A stretch of DNA of 64,000 nt from Bacillus sp. V59.32b (GTDB lineage: Bacteria > Bacillota > Bacilli > Bacillales > DSM-1321): NCBI RefSeq assembly GCF_003429085.1, contig NZ_QVTC01000049.1:1-64000 (forward strand), read 5' to 3'. The stretch's first letter is position 1, and each line of letters starts with the position of its first letter. Below are positions 1 through 9,851 of the stretch, piece by piece. A program made the position numbers and the translations under genes. The notes under the pieces were generated by a model. The model saw only the letters and a list, made by a program, of their open reading frames with translations, was not told where the DNA came from and made no database searches.

Positions 1-58
1 CGAACGGTACGTACGGTGGTGTGAGAGGTCGGGGGTTAGTCACCCCCTCCTACTCGAT
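1..58 (+). mobile_element. 3' end of a group II intron (domain V end plus domain VI)
   Basis: The first 58 bases look like the 3' terminus of a bacterial group II intron. The run ACGTACGGTGGTGTGAGAGG resembles the 3' strand of domain V and the linker. It is followed by a domain VI-like hairpin (GGGGG at 31-35 pairing CCCCC at 43-47, AGG 26-28 with CCT 49-51). The tail CCTACTCGAT, ending near base 58, has the position expected for the bulged branch-point A. The rest of the intron would lie left of the window. It ends 6 bp from the stop codon of the convergent mglC gene. Recognition is from memory of Bacillus intron ends; no catalytic ORF is visible here. Confidence 0.65.
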
Positions 59-64
59 TTGTTA

Positions 65-1099
65 TTATTTTCGCTTCGCGTGCTTTCTCATATCGAAGGC
101 TACGGCGAGGATGATGATTGCACCCTTCACGATGAATTGGATATACGGGCTGACACCTAGGAAAGCGAGACCGTAGTTGATGATTTGGAAAATTAACACT
201 CCTGTAATGACACCAGGGACTGTTCCGATTCCCCCAGCGAGTGATACACCGCCCACCACGCAAGCAGCGATGGCATCAAGCTCATACATATTACCAGTGT
301 TGTTCGTCGCGCTGCCGACCCGGCCGGCTTCCAGTGTACCGGCAAAACCGTATAAAAGTCCGGCAATTAGATAGACAATGATCAGGTTTCTGGCTACGTT
401 TACTCCGGAAACCTTTGCCGCTTCAGGGTTGCCGCCAATGGCATACATATTTTTACCCAGCTGTGTTTTGTTCCAAATCACCCAAATGATTGCCGATATG
501 ACAATCGCATAAATAACCAGGTATGGAAGCTCGTATGGGCCGAGCGGAATTCCGCGCTGCGCAAATGTGGTAAAGCTTTGGCTCAAACCGCCGATTGGCT
601 GAGCGCCATATGGCGGACGGTCAAAGTAGATGGAAGTAATCCCATAGACTCCAATCATCGATCCTAATGTGGCAATGAAAGGTGGTACGTGAAATTTCGC
701 TACAATGACACCGTTCAATGCCCCTAAAATCCCGGTTGCTGCCATTGCAATTAAAATAGGCACAAATAGCGGCATATCAGGCAAATTCGGATACATCCGA
801 TACGCATAATCCGATGCTTGCAAAAGAGAAGCCGAAATAACGGCAGCGAGTCCGACCATCCGCCCGGCTGATAAATCCGTACCGGCAGTGATCAGGATTC
901 CGGCCACCCCAAGCGCGATGATGATCCGGGAAGATGACTGGCTTAATATATTGATAAAGTTGGTGACTGATAGAAAGTCGGGTGAAGCGATAACAATCCC
1001 GATGACGAGCAGTATAAGAACTATATATATAACATTATCTAACAGCCACTTGGGATTAAAAAAATCTCTTTTTTGTGATGCCTCTTTGTTCATTTTCAT
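65..1099 (-). CDS. mglC: Galactose/methyl-galactoside ABC transporter permease MglC
   Basis: Membrane permease of the sugar ABC importer encoded by mglBAC; 344 residues, the usual size for the MglC/RbsC family (BPD_transp_2). The N terminus is short and basic, followed by about eight to ten hydrophobic segments. The conserved block GTDLSAGRMVGLAA near residue 75 and the EAARVSGVNV-like loop (EAAKVSGVNVARN, about residue 228), which contacts the ATPase, are both present. The start ATG lies 6 bp after mglA stops, with a GGAGGAG Shine-Dalgarno in that gap, so translation with mglA is coupled. It is the last gene of the operon. A group II intron end abuts its 3' side without changing the reading frame. 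Confidence 0.93.
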   Translation of the reverse strand: MKMNKEASQKRDFFNPKWLLDNVIYIVLILLVIGIVIASPDFLSVTNFINILSQSSSRIIIALGVAGILITAGTDLSAGRMVGLAAVISASLLQASDYAYRMYPNLPDMPLFVPILIAMAATGILGALNGVIVAKFHVPPFIATLGSMIGVYGITSIYFDRPPYGAQPIGGLSQSFTTFAQRGIPLGPYELPYLVIYAIVISAIIWVIWNKTQLGKNMYAIGGNPEAAKVSGVNVARNLIIVYLIAGLLYGFAGTLEAGRVGSATNNTGNMYELDAIAACVVGGVSLAGGIGTVPGVITGVLIFQIINYGLAFLGVSPYIQFIVKGAIIILAVAFDMRKHAKRK

Positions 1100-1105
1100 C
1101 TCCTC

Positions 1106-2611
1106 CTAATACAATGCTGCTAATCGCATGATTTCTTCTTGGGATGTAGTTGCCGTATCAACGATTCCAGCTGCTTTTCCATTGCTCATTACTAAAATTC
1201 GGTCAGTGACGCCAAGCAGCTCAGGCATTTCGGAGGAGATCATAATGATTCCTTTTCCATCGGCTGCCAAGGTATTGATGAGTTGGTAAATCTCGAATTT
1301 TGCTCCGACATCAATTCCCCTTGTCGGTTCATCAAGCAATAAAATTTCCGGCTTCGTCAGCAGCCAGCGTCCAATAATGACCTTCTGCTGATTTCCGCCT
1401 GACAAACTGCCGATTGACGTCTTTTGGGACGGGGTTCTTACTCTCATTGAATCAATTACCCATTTTGTATCATCGTGCACTTTACGGTCAGATAAGAATC
1501 CGCCTTTTACTTTGTATTGCTTTAAGTTGGAAATAATAGAGTTAAAGCTAACACTCAGTTCCGGATAGATTCCGGTAGACCTTCTTTCTTCCGTGACAAG
1601 AGCAAAGCCGTTCTTAATCGCATGTTGCGGAGAAAGGTTTTTGACCTCTTTGCCGTGCAATTCAATGCTTCCTGTTTTTAATGATCTTAAGCCAAATAAT
1701 GCTTCAACGAGTTCTGTTCGTTTGGAGCCCACCAATCCGGCTATCCCAAGAATCTCACCTTTCCTTAGTTCGAAGCTTATATCGGAAAAGGAAGGCTGTG
1801 TCTCGGCAGTTAAATCGGAAACTCTCAAAGTCACTTCTTGAGGATGATTTATTTTCGTTGGGAAGCGCTGTGATAAGTCTCGGCCAACCATCAGCTTAAT
1901 GATTTCATCCGTTGTCAAGTCTTCGGCATTTTTCGTCGCAATACTCTTGCCGTCACGCATAATCGTGACTTCATCGGAAATTTTCAAGATTTCTTCCATC
2001 TTGTGAGAAATATAAATAATCGCGATATTATCACTCTGAAGCTTTTTGATAATTTTAAATAAATGATCGACTTCTTTTTCTGTTAGGGATGAAGTCGGCT
2101 CATCCATTACGATAATCTTTGAATGATAAGAGACAGCTTTGGCAATCTCGACCATCTGCATCTCAGAGACAGATAAGGTACTAACCTTTCTGCGGGGATC
2201 GATGTTAATATCAAGGTCTTTGAAAATAGCGACTGTATCCTCGTACATTTTCTTTTCGTCGATGAAGATGGCTTTTTTCGGATAGCGGCCAAGCCAAATA
2301 TTATCCATGACGTTCCGCTGGCGAACCTGGTTCAACTCCTGGTGTACCATGGAAACCCCATTTTCAAGCGCTTGCTTTGAATTGATAAAGGCAACCTCTT
2401 GTCCATTGAAAACAATTCGGCCTTCGTCCATCGAATAAATTCCGAATAAGCATTTCATTAGGGTGGATTTTCCTGCTCCATTCTCGCCCATTAAGGCATG
2501 TACTGTCCCAGCCTTCACGCGGAGCGTAACGTCTTGCAGAGCGATTACTCCGGGAAATCTCTTCGTCAAATTTCGCATCTCCAGTAAATAAGCACTACTG
2601 GCTACTGACAT
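1106..2611 (-). CDS. mglA: Galactose/methyl-galactoside ABC transporter ATP-binding protein MglA
   Basis: Energises galactose import with MglB and MglC. The protein is a tandem ABC ATPase as in MglA/RbsA. The first domain has a full Walker A (GENGAGKST, residues 42-50), the signature [14 protein letters not shown] and Walker [12 protein letters not shown]. In the second domain the Walker A is degenerate ([10 protein letters not shown]) while the signature LSGGNQQK and [11 protein letters not shown] are kept; this asymmetry is typical of the family. An upstream in-frame ATG at 2632 exists, but AGAGGAGGT sits between it and the ATG at 2611, so 2611 is the better start (501 residues). It lies between mglB and mglC. 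Confidence 0.93.
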   Translation of the reverse strand: MSVASSAYLLEMRNLTKRFPGVIALQDVTLRVKAGTVHALMGENGAGKSTLMKCLFGIYSMDEGRIVFNGQEVAFINSKQALENGVSMVHQELNQVRQRNVMDNIWLGRYPKKAIFIDEKKMYEDTVAIFKDLDINIDPRRKVSTLSVSEMQMVEIAKAVSYHSKIIVMDEPTSSLTEKEVDHLFKIIKKLQSDNIAIIYISHKMEEILKISDEVTIMRDGKSIATKNAEDLTTDEIIKLMVGRDLSQRFPTKINHPQEVTLRVSDLTAETQPSFSDISFELRKGEILGIAGLVGSKRTELVEALFGLRSLKTGSIELHGKEVKNLSPQHAIKNGFALVTEERRSTGIYPELSVSFNSIISNLKQYKVKGGFLSDRKVHDDTKWVIDSMRVRTPSQKTSIGSLSGGNQQKVIIGRWLLTKPEILLLDEPTRGIDVGAKFEIYQLINTLAADGKGIIMISSEMPELLGVTDRILVMSNGKAAGIVDTATTSQEEIMRLAALY

Positions 2612-2636
2612 GAGCGAACCTCCTCTCGCCATTTAA

Positions 2637-2673
2637 AAAATATGAGAGGCACTAAAAGTGCTTCTCATATTTT
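2637..2673 (-). terminator. Intercistronic hairpin between mglB and mglA
   Basis: A 16-bp inverted repeat with one mismatch and a 5-nt loop (AAAATATGAGA..GCAC / GTGC..TCTCATATTTT) fills the mglB-mglA gap. It is followed on the minus strand by only a short T stretch, so it probably protects the mglB 3' end or terminates partially. That would give more binding protein than ATPase or permease, a pattern common in sugar ABC operons. Confidence 0.6.
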
Positions 2674-2686
2674 AGTGACCCATTGT

Positions 2687-3754
2687 TTATTTATAAGCGT
2701 CTTTACCTACTTGAATATTAGCCTTTGTTACTTCCACATAAGGTACACGGACTGCCTTTGTATCATCCAGTTTCCATTCTGTACCTTCCAATACGTCTTT
2801 GCCCTTTGCAGCATTAGCCGCAAGATCAACGGCTGCTTTTCCTTGGTTTCTTGCGTCATTGAGTACGGTACCAACCAATTTATCATTCTCGATCATTTCA
2901 AGTGCTTCAGGAATCGCATCCACACCAACTACAGGCATGAATTTGTCACCTGAGAGATATCCTGCTTTTTCAAGAGCGGAAATAGCACCTAATGCCATTC
3001 CATCATTGTTAGCGATAACAAATTCAATCTCTTCGTTATATTTGGCTAACCATGCATCCATCTTTTCAGTTGCTTTTGTCGCATCCCACATGGCGGTATC
3101 CATCGCTAACTCTTCTACTTCAATGCCTTTTTCCTTGATTGTGTCTACGGAGAATTTAGTCCGGGCTTCCGCATCAGGGTGGCCGGGCTCACCTTTTAGT
3201 AGAACGTATTGAATTTTGCCATCTTTGTTTTTATCCCATTTTTCTTTATTTTCTTCCCACGCTTTAGCGATCAATTGCCCTTGAAGGACACCTGATTCGG
3301 ATGACGTTGTTCCGACATACCATGCCTTATCATAGCTTTCCATTACTTGAGCATCCGGCTCTTTATTGAAGAAAACAACTGGAAGATTCTTTGCTTTTGC
3401 TTTATCAATAACAGTCGTTGCCGCTTTTGGATCTACTAGGTTAATAGCCAGTGATTTAGCTCCCTTAGCGATCAGCGTATCGACTTGTTCAATTTGTTTT
3501 GACTGGTCATTTTGAGAGTCGTTCAGCATTAGGTTTACATTTCCTTTTGCTGAGTCTTCCATCGCCCGGCGTACATAAGACATAAAGTTATCATCGAACT
3601 TATAAATCGTGGCGCCTACAGCAGGAAGATCTTTATCCCCACCCGAGCCCCCGCTCCCGCCTGAACCGCCGGTGGAGTCACTGCAGCCTGCTGCTAATAG
3701 AAGAGTAGAAGCCATCGTTAAAGACAGAACTAAACCTTTTTTCTTCTTAAACAT
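2687..3754 (-). CDS. mglB: Galactose-binding lipoprotein MglB
   Basis: Extracytoplasmic substrate-binding protein of the Mgl importer, periplasmic-binding-protein-like I family (Peripla_BP_4). The N terminus is a lipoprotein signal peptide: a KKKK start, a hydrophobic core and the lipobox LLAAGC with acylated Cys24. A Gly/Ser-rich linker (SGGSGG repeats) then leads into the mature fold. Sugar-contact regions resemble galactose/glucose-binding MglB ([38 protein letters not shown]). Length 355. It is the first gene of mglBAC and is preceded by cre-like and putative repressor sites. Whether glucose or galactose is bound best cannot be read from sequence; the context favours galactose. Confidence 0.93.
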   Translation of the reverse strand: MFKKKKGLVLSLTMASTLLLAAGCSDSTGGSGGSGGSGGDKDLPAVGATIYKFDDNFMSYVRRAMEDSAKGNVNLMLNDSQNDQSKQIEQVDTLIAKGAKSLAINLVDPKAATTVIDKAKAKNLPVVFFNKEPDAQVMESYDKAWYVGTTSSESGVLQGQLIAKAWEENKEKWDKNKDGKIQYVLLKGEPGHPDAEARTKFSVDTIKEKGIEVEELAMDTAMWDATKATEKMDAWLAKYNEEIEFVIANNDGMALGAISALEKAGYLSGDKFMPVVGVDAIPEALEMIENDKLVGTVLNDARNQGKAAVDLAANAAKGKDVLEGTEWKLDDTKAVRVPYVEVTKANIQVGKDAYK

Positions 3755-3774
3755 TTCATCAATCCCCTTTTTTG

Positions 3775-4004
3775 TTTAGTAAAAAGAAATAAGTGTAAGC
3801 GATTACTGTAAGCGCTTAACTATAGAATTATTTTACAAGTTTACTAAAAATAATACAATACAATTCTACAAAAATTTTACCATTTATTAATACATGCTTC
3901 TTAAAATAAAGAATTAATAGATTTTATAAAAAAATATGAAAGCGCTATCTTTTTTATGTGGATTATTTGCAGTAAAAGTAGTAAAATTTTTAGTAAAAAG
4001 TAAT
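3775..4004. promoter_or_regulatory. Divergent control region of mglBAC and the galactose regulator: cre boxes and repeated TTTAGTAAAAAG motif
   Basis: The 300-bp gap between mglB and the LacI-type gene holds two cre-like boxes overlapping by one base (TGTAAGCGATTACT at 3794-3807, TGTAAGCGCTTAAC at 3807-3820) and a third at about 3936-3949 (TGAAAGCGCTATCT). These are likely CcpA sites. A different motif, TTTAGTAAAAAG(A/T)AAT, occurs at 3775-3790 and again at 3989-4004 (15 of 16 bases identical). A partial copy, TTTACTAAAAATAAT, lies near 3840. These paired sites flanking both promoters are plausible operators of the adjacent regulator; that assignment is inferred. Confidence 0.6.
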
Positions 4005-4051
4005 CCGTCTCACATGGAAATTTTTGTTTGAAAGTTAAAGGGAGCTGGTGA

Positions 4052-5065
<1,014 letters not shown>

Positions 5066-5076
5066 GGGGAGAAAAC

Positions 5077-7014
5077 ATGTTTCTTGGAGTGGATTACTAT
5101 CCAGAGCATTGGCCAATCGAAATGATGGATAATGATCTTCGCAGAATGAAAGAGTTAGGCGTTAATATGATTCGGATTGGGGAGTTTGCCTGGCATCTGA
5201 TGGAGAAAGAAGAGGGGAAATTTGATTTTTCTTTCTTTGACCGGGTAATTGAAAAGGCAAAGCAATATGACATGAAGGTAATGTTTGGTACGCCTACTGC
5301 GACATTTCCGGCCTGGCTCGCGAATCGGCATCCTTCGATTCTAAGTGAAAACGAAGATGGTACAGTAAGGGTTTTCGGCGGCAGAAGGCAATACTGCTAT
5401 AACTCCGATATTTATCGAAAATATGCACGGACTATTACAGAAAAGCTCGTGACCCATTATCAAACGGAAGAAGGAATTGTTGTCTGGCAAATCGATAATG
5501 AATTCGGCCATGAAGGCAGTGATATGTGCCATTGTGATAGGTGTCATGAGAAGTTCCAGCAATTCCTGTCGCGCAAATACAAGAATATTGAGGAGTTAAA
5601 TGTAATCTACGGAACGATCTTCTGGGGACAAACGTATAACGATTTCGGCGAAATACCGGTGCCAAAGAAGACGATTACCCAGCATAATCCGAGCCTATTG
5701 CTCGACTGGGCTCGGTTCCGTTCATATTCCCTGAATGCCTTCGCAAAAGAGATGACAGAAACAGCCCGGTCCCATAAAGGACACCATCAAGAGGTTACGA
5801 CGAATGTATCTGGCGGATTCTTCAATAAATGGTTTGACCATGCGGAAAATGTGGAGGACATGGATTTCGTTTCTTATGATAATTATCCGGTTTGGGGCGG
5901 GCTGGAAAAGCCGGTTCATCCGGCGGAAACGGCGATGAGCCTTGACTTTAATCGCGGACTGAAAAACCGGAATTTTTGGATTGTGGAAGAGATTCTGGGA
6001 ATGCAGGGGCACAATGTGATCGGGTATTTGCCGAGGCCAGGCGAAGCAAAAATGTGGAGTTATCAGGCGTTTGCCCATGGCTGCAATAACATGCTTTATT
6101 TCCGCTGGAGAGGGATGACCAGGGGAGCCGAGCAATTCTGCTACGGGATTATCGACCATGATAATTCAACCGGAAGAAAGTATCGGGAAGTGCAAGCGGT
6201 TTTCAGCGATATACGCAAATATGAGGAAGTGATTAATGCTTCCATTCAGCCGAGGGTGGCTGTTTTATATGATTACGATAATATTTGGTCATGGCGGTAT
6301 CAGCCGCAAAATAAAGGGTTCGACTTTAAAGAAGAGCTTCTTAGGCTGTATAAACCATTTTTCTCTCACAATGTCCAAATGGACGTGATTCCGGTGACAA
6401 GAGACTTTTCATCTTACGACATCGTGTTAGTCCCTTGCCTGCAGATCATCGAGAAGGACTTGGCGGAACGGTTTGAGGCCTATGCTGCAGGAGGCGGCAC
6501 GTTAGTTTTCTCTTATCGTACCGGGATTAAAGATAAACATAATAATATTCATTTTGAAATGACTCTCCCTGGTTATGTGAAAGACTTGGCCGGCGTTGAA
6601 ATCCATGACAGTGAATCATTATTCACGCCATTAGCAATCAGCTCCGTTGATGGCAAAGTAAAAGGTGAAGCCAATATCTGGAGGGACATCGTTGAGCCGG
6701 TCTCAGCTGAGGTATTGTACCGCTACGAAGACGAGTTATTTGGAAATGCTGCCGCAATCACAAGAAATGCTTACGGTAAAGGGGCTGTAGTTTATATTGG
6801 ATGCGGGGCGGATGAAGACATCTTGAAAAGCCTTGCAAAGGAAGTTTTGAAAAACAGTGGAATCTGGCATCTCGAGACGGAAGAAGGGCTGGAAGTATAC
6901 AAGCGTTCTCAGCTAGAAAACTATTACTTTATTATGAATCATACAAGTGAAACGAAACATTTAAATGGGAAAGCTATTAAACCTTTTGAAAGCAAGGTAG
7001 TAAGGGAACTCTGA
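5077..7014 (+). CDS. Beta-galactosidase, glycoside hydrolase family 42
   Basis: Hydrolyses beta-galactosides to galactose in the cytoplasm (no signal peptide). 645 residues from ATG 5077, which follows AGGGGGAG; an in-frame ATG at 5023 lies inside the regulator and has no such site. The GH42 barrel shows the acid/base glutamate E142 (WQIDNEFGHEG) and the nucleophile region FWIVEEILG (E304). Directly after the first comes a Cys cluster (CHCDRC), matching the zinc site of thermophilic and Bacillus GH42 enzymes. The C-terminal half fits the trimerisation domain (VPCLQII, GGGTLVFSYRTG). It starts the gal cassette. Substrate could be lactose, galactobiose or arabinogalactan oligosaccharides. Confidence 0.93.
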   Translation: MFLGVDYYPEHWPIEMMDNDLRRMKELGVNMIRIGEFAWHLMEKEEGKFDFSFFDRVIEKAKQYDMKVMFGTPTATFPAWLANRHPSILSENEDGTVRVFGGRRQYCYNSDIYRKYARTITEKLVTHYQTEEGIVVWQIDNEFGHEGSDMCHCDRCHEKFQQFLSRKYKNIEELNVIYGTIFWGQTYNDFGEIPVPKKTITQHNPSLLLDWARFRSYSLNAFAKEMTETARSHKGHHQEVTTNVSGGFFNKWFDHAENVEDMDFVSYDNYPVWGGLEKPVHPAETAMSLDFNRGLKNRNFWIVEEILGMQGHNVIGYLPRPGEAKMWSYQAFAHGCNNMLYFRWRGMTRGAEQFCYGIIDHDNSTGRKYREVQAVFSDIRKYEEVINASIQPRVAVLYDYDNIWSWRYQPQNKGFDFKEELLRLYKPFFSHNVQMDVIPVTRDFSSYDIVLVPCLQIIEKDLAERFEAYAAGGGTLVFSYRTGIKDKHNNIHFEMTLPGYVKDLAGVEIHDSESLFTPLAISSVDGKVKGEANIWRDIVEPVSAEVLYRYEDELFGNAAAITRNAYGKGAVVYIGCGADEDILKSLAKEVLKNSGIWHLETEEGLEVYKRSQLENYYFIMNHTSETKHLNGKAIKPFESKVVREL

Positions 7015-7023
7015 ATTTTCTGT

Positions 7024-7100
7024 TTGGATAGATTATTTAGTGATTTGGATGAATTAATTGCCCAAATTGGATAGATTATCGGCCAAGTTGGATAAAATCT
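7024..7100 (+). repeat. Array of four TTGGAT boxes with 21-22 bp period
   Basis: Between the beta-galactosidase and galT genes the hexamer TTGGAT recurs at 7024, 7045, 7067 and 7088 (steps 21, 22, 21), mostly followed by A(G/A)ATTAT-like sequence. The intervening bases vary. The spacing matches the other phased intergenic arrays of the window. Function unknown. Confidence 0.7.
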
Positions 7101-7121
7101 CGAAGTTTAGGAGGTGGATGT

Positions 7122-8633
7122 ATGTCAGATATTATATATGAGCATATCCAGACGCTATTAAAATATGGACTCGAACAGAAATTACTGAAAAAAGAGGATA
7201 TGATCTATTCGCGCAACCGCATTTTATCCGTGCTCGGACTGAGCGATTGGCAGGACAACACCGTCGTGGGGGATTCGCAGCAGCTCTCAGAGATTCTCGA
7301 TGGGATACTGGATTGGGCTTATGGAAATGGGGTCATTACAACCAATACGATTACAGAAAGAGACATACTCGATACAGAGATTATGGATTGCCTGATGCCT
7401 CGTCCTGGAGAGGTCATCCGCGATTTTCAAGAGCTGTATGAACAAGATCCAGAGGCCGCTACCGATTTTTTCTACCATCTTTCCAATGCCTCGAATTATA
7501 TACGTACAGACCGCATTGCAAAGAATAAGGAGTGGAAGTCGGCGACCCCGTATGGCGAAATAGATATCACGATTAATCTGTCAAGGCCTGAAAAAGACCC
7601 GAAAGAAATTGCCTTGTTACAGCAGACGCCGGTTAGTTCATACCCGACATGCCTTCTATGTGTCGAAAACGAGGGTTACAAAGGAAACCTACGGCACCCG
7701 GCCAGGGCCACCCACCGGATTGTGCCGATCCAGCTGGGCAAGGAGGAATGGTGTTTTCAGTACTCTCCTTATGTGTATTACAACGAGCATTGCATTATTT
7801 TTTCAAAACGGCATGTGCCTATGAAAATATCTGATAAAACATTTGACCGTCTTCTTGACTTTATAGAGAAATTTCCAGGTTATTTCCTGGGCTCGAATGC
7901 AGACCTTCCCATTGTAGGAGGATCGATCCTTTCTCATGATCATTTTCAAGGGGGACGATACGAGTTTGCCCTTGAGAGGGCGGAGATGGAAAAAACCCTA
8001 AGTCTGGATTCTTTTCCTTCAGTAATGATTGGTATTGTGAAGTGGCCGATGTCAGTGTTAAGGGTGAGAGGCGAGAAGGAAGAGGTCAATGCTGCGACTA
8101 AGCTCATCTGGAGAAAATGGCTCGATTACAGTGATCAAGCGGTCGATATAGTGGGCTATAGCGGGGACACACCGCACAATACGGTCACGCCAATTGCCCG
8201 GAGACGGGGCGGACTTTATGAGATGGATATTGTATTGAGAAATAACCGGACGACCGATGAATTCCCGGATGGCATCTTCCATCCCCACAAGGAATTGCAT
8301 CATGTCAAAAAGGAAAACATCGGCTTAATTGAAGTGATGGGGCTTGCTGTTTTGCCGGGCAGACTGGCAGCCGAGTTGGAGGTGCTCGCTCACTACCTGA
8401 TTGATTCGCCGGAAAAAGAGAAGTGGGATGAATCGGTCTTAAAGCATTGGGGATGGTATCAGGCTATCCGGAAAGCCCATCCAAGCATCCATGCCGAAAA
8501 CGTCATGGACATCCTGCAAAAAGAGGTAGGGGGAATTTTTCTTAAAGTGCTTGAGCATGCCGGAGTGTTCAAAAGGGACAAGGAAGGAAAGCAGGCATTT
8601 CTACGCTTTCTTGGAACGGTTAAAGAGTCATAG
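7122..8633 (+). CDS. galT: UDP-glucose--hexose-1-phosphate uridylyltransferase GalT (class II)
   Basis: Leloir pathway enzyme exchanging UMP between UDP-glucose and galactose-1-phosphate. At 503 residues it belongs to the long Gram-positive class II GalT family, which is distinct from the roughly 350-residue zinc GalT of E. coli. Conserved blocks include HPARATHRIVPIQLG, YYNEHCIIFSKRHVPM and, near residue 270, SILSHDHFQGG, which contains the HxH nucleotidylation region. Start ATG 7122 is preceded by AGGAGGTGG. It lies 34 bp upstream of galK in the same operon. Confidence 0.95.
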   Translation: MSDIIYEHIQTLLKYGLEQKLLKKEDMIYSRNRILSVLGLSDWQDNTVVGDSQQLSEILDGILDWAYGNGVITTNTITERDILDTEIMDCLMPRPGEVIRDFQELYEQDPEAATDFFYHLSNASNYIRTDRIAKNKEWKSATPYGEIDITINLSRPEKDPKEIALLQQTPVSSYPTCLLCVENEGYKGNLRHPARATHRIVPIQLGKEEWCFQYSPYVYYNEHCIIFSKRHVPMKISDKTFDRLLDFIEKFPGYFLGSNADLPIVGGSILSHDHFQGGRYEFALERAEMEKTLSLDSFPSVMIGIVKWPMSVLRVRGEKEEVNAATKLIWRKWLDYSDQAVDIVGYSGDTPHNTVTPIARRRGGLYEMDIVLRNNRTTDEFPDGIFHPHKELHHVKKENIGLIEVMGLAVLPGRLAAELEVLAHYLIDSPEKEKWDESVLKHWGWYQAIRKAHPSIHAENVMDILQKEVGGIFLKVLEHAGVFKRDKEGKQAFLRFLGTVKES

Positions 8634-8666
8634 ATTTCAAGTTATAGGAGAAAGAAGGTTAATAAC

Positions 8667-9836
8667 ATGACCCCTCAACAAGTATTCGATTTTTTCTCGA
8701 AGGAATATGGGCATCAGGAAGGTGTAAGGAGTTTCTTCGCTCCCGGCCGGGTGAATCTAATCGGGGAGCATACGGATTATAACGGGGGCTATGTATTCCC
8801 GGCAGCACTGACCTTTGGTACATGGGCGCTGGTCAGTCTGAGGAAAGATGGGATCTATCGTTTTGCTTCCACCAATTTTGATACAAAAGCAGACTGTAAG
8901 GCTACTGAGGCTCTGCAATATAGAGAAGAATATGATTGGGTAAACTATCCGATTGGCATATTGAACGAACTAGTAAAATTGGCGGGGCCAGAACGCTTCA
9001 CAGGGGCAGACGTCCTGTTTCATGGAAACATCCCGAATGGGGCCGGGCTTTCTTCCTCAGCTTCCATCGAACTGGTTACAGGACTGGCGTTAAGCAAACT
9101 GGCAGACCTTGAAATCTCGATGATAGAGCTGGCCCGGTTAGGTCAGCGCGCAGAAAATCATTTCGTCGGGGTCAATTGCGGCATTATGGATCAATTTGCC
9201 GTGGCAATGGGGAAGGAAAGTCAAGCTATCATGTTAAAATGTGATACATTGGAATATTCGTATGTACCCGTTAAGATTGACGGATATAAACTCGTGATTA
9301 CAAACACAAATAAACGGCGCGGCTTGACCGATTCAAAATATAATGAACGGCGCGGCGAATGCGAAAAAGGGCTACAGGAGATCCAGGCTCATCTGACTGA
9401 AGTTCGTTCCCTAGGGGATGTGAACGATGAAATGTGGCAGGAAGTAAAAGAGCACATTAAGGATGAAGTCATACGCCGGCGTGTGGAGCATGTGATAACT
9501 GAAAATGAAAGAGTCTTAACCGCGATGGAAAAACTAAAGCAGAACGATCTCATTGGGTTTGGTGAGATGATGAAAGAGTCGCATGAATCCTTAAGGAATT
9601 TATATGAAGTTACAGGGATTGAATTGGATACATTGTATGAAGTCGCCTCACAGGTTGAGGGATGCATCGGAACGCGGATGACAGGAGCAGGGTTTGGGGG
9701 CTGTAATGTGAGCCTTGTCAAAAGTGAGGCGGTAGAGGAATTCATAAACAAGGTGACGAAAGGTTATCAATCGAAGTTAGGTTACGAGCCGTCATTTTAT
9801 ATATGTGAAATTGGCGACGGAGCAAAGGAAATATAA
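8667..9836 (+). CDS. galK: Galactokinase GalK
   Basis: Phosphorylates alpha-galactose with ATP to galactose-1-phosphate, the first committed step of the Leloir pathway. 389 residues, typical for GHMP-type galactokinases. The substrate signature GRVNLIGEHTDYNGGYVFP is at about residues 28-46. The ATP-binding GHMP motif NGAGLSSSAS follows near residue 125. The catalytic-base region NCGIMDQFAVAMG and the C-terminal GAGFGGCNVSLV loop are intact. RBS GAAGG lies upstream of ATG 8667. It sits between galT and galE. Confidence 0.96.
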   Translation: MTPQQVFDFFSKEYGHQEGVRSFFAPGRVNLIGEHTDYNGGYVFPAALTFGTWALVSLRKDGIYRFASTNFDTKADCKATEALQYREEYDWVNYPIGILNELVKLAGPERFTGADVLFHGNIPNGAGLSSSASIELVTGLALSKLADLEISMIELARLGQRAENHFVGVNCGIMDQFAVAMGKESQAIMLKCDTLEYSYVPVKIDGYKLVITNTNKRRGLTDSKYNERRGECEKGLQEIQAHLTEVRSLGDVNDEMWQEVKEHIKDEVIRRRVEHVITENERVLTAMEKLKQNDLIGFGEMMKESHESLRNLYEVTGIELDTLYEVASQVEGCIGTRMTGAGFGGCNVSLVKSEAVEEFINKVTKGYQSKLGYEPSFYICEIGDGAKEI

Positions 9837-9851
9837 AGGAGGAAAATGCGA

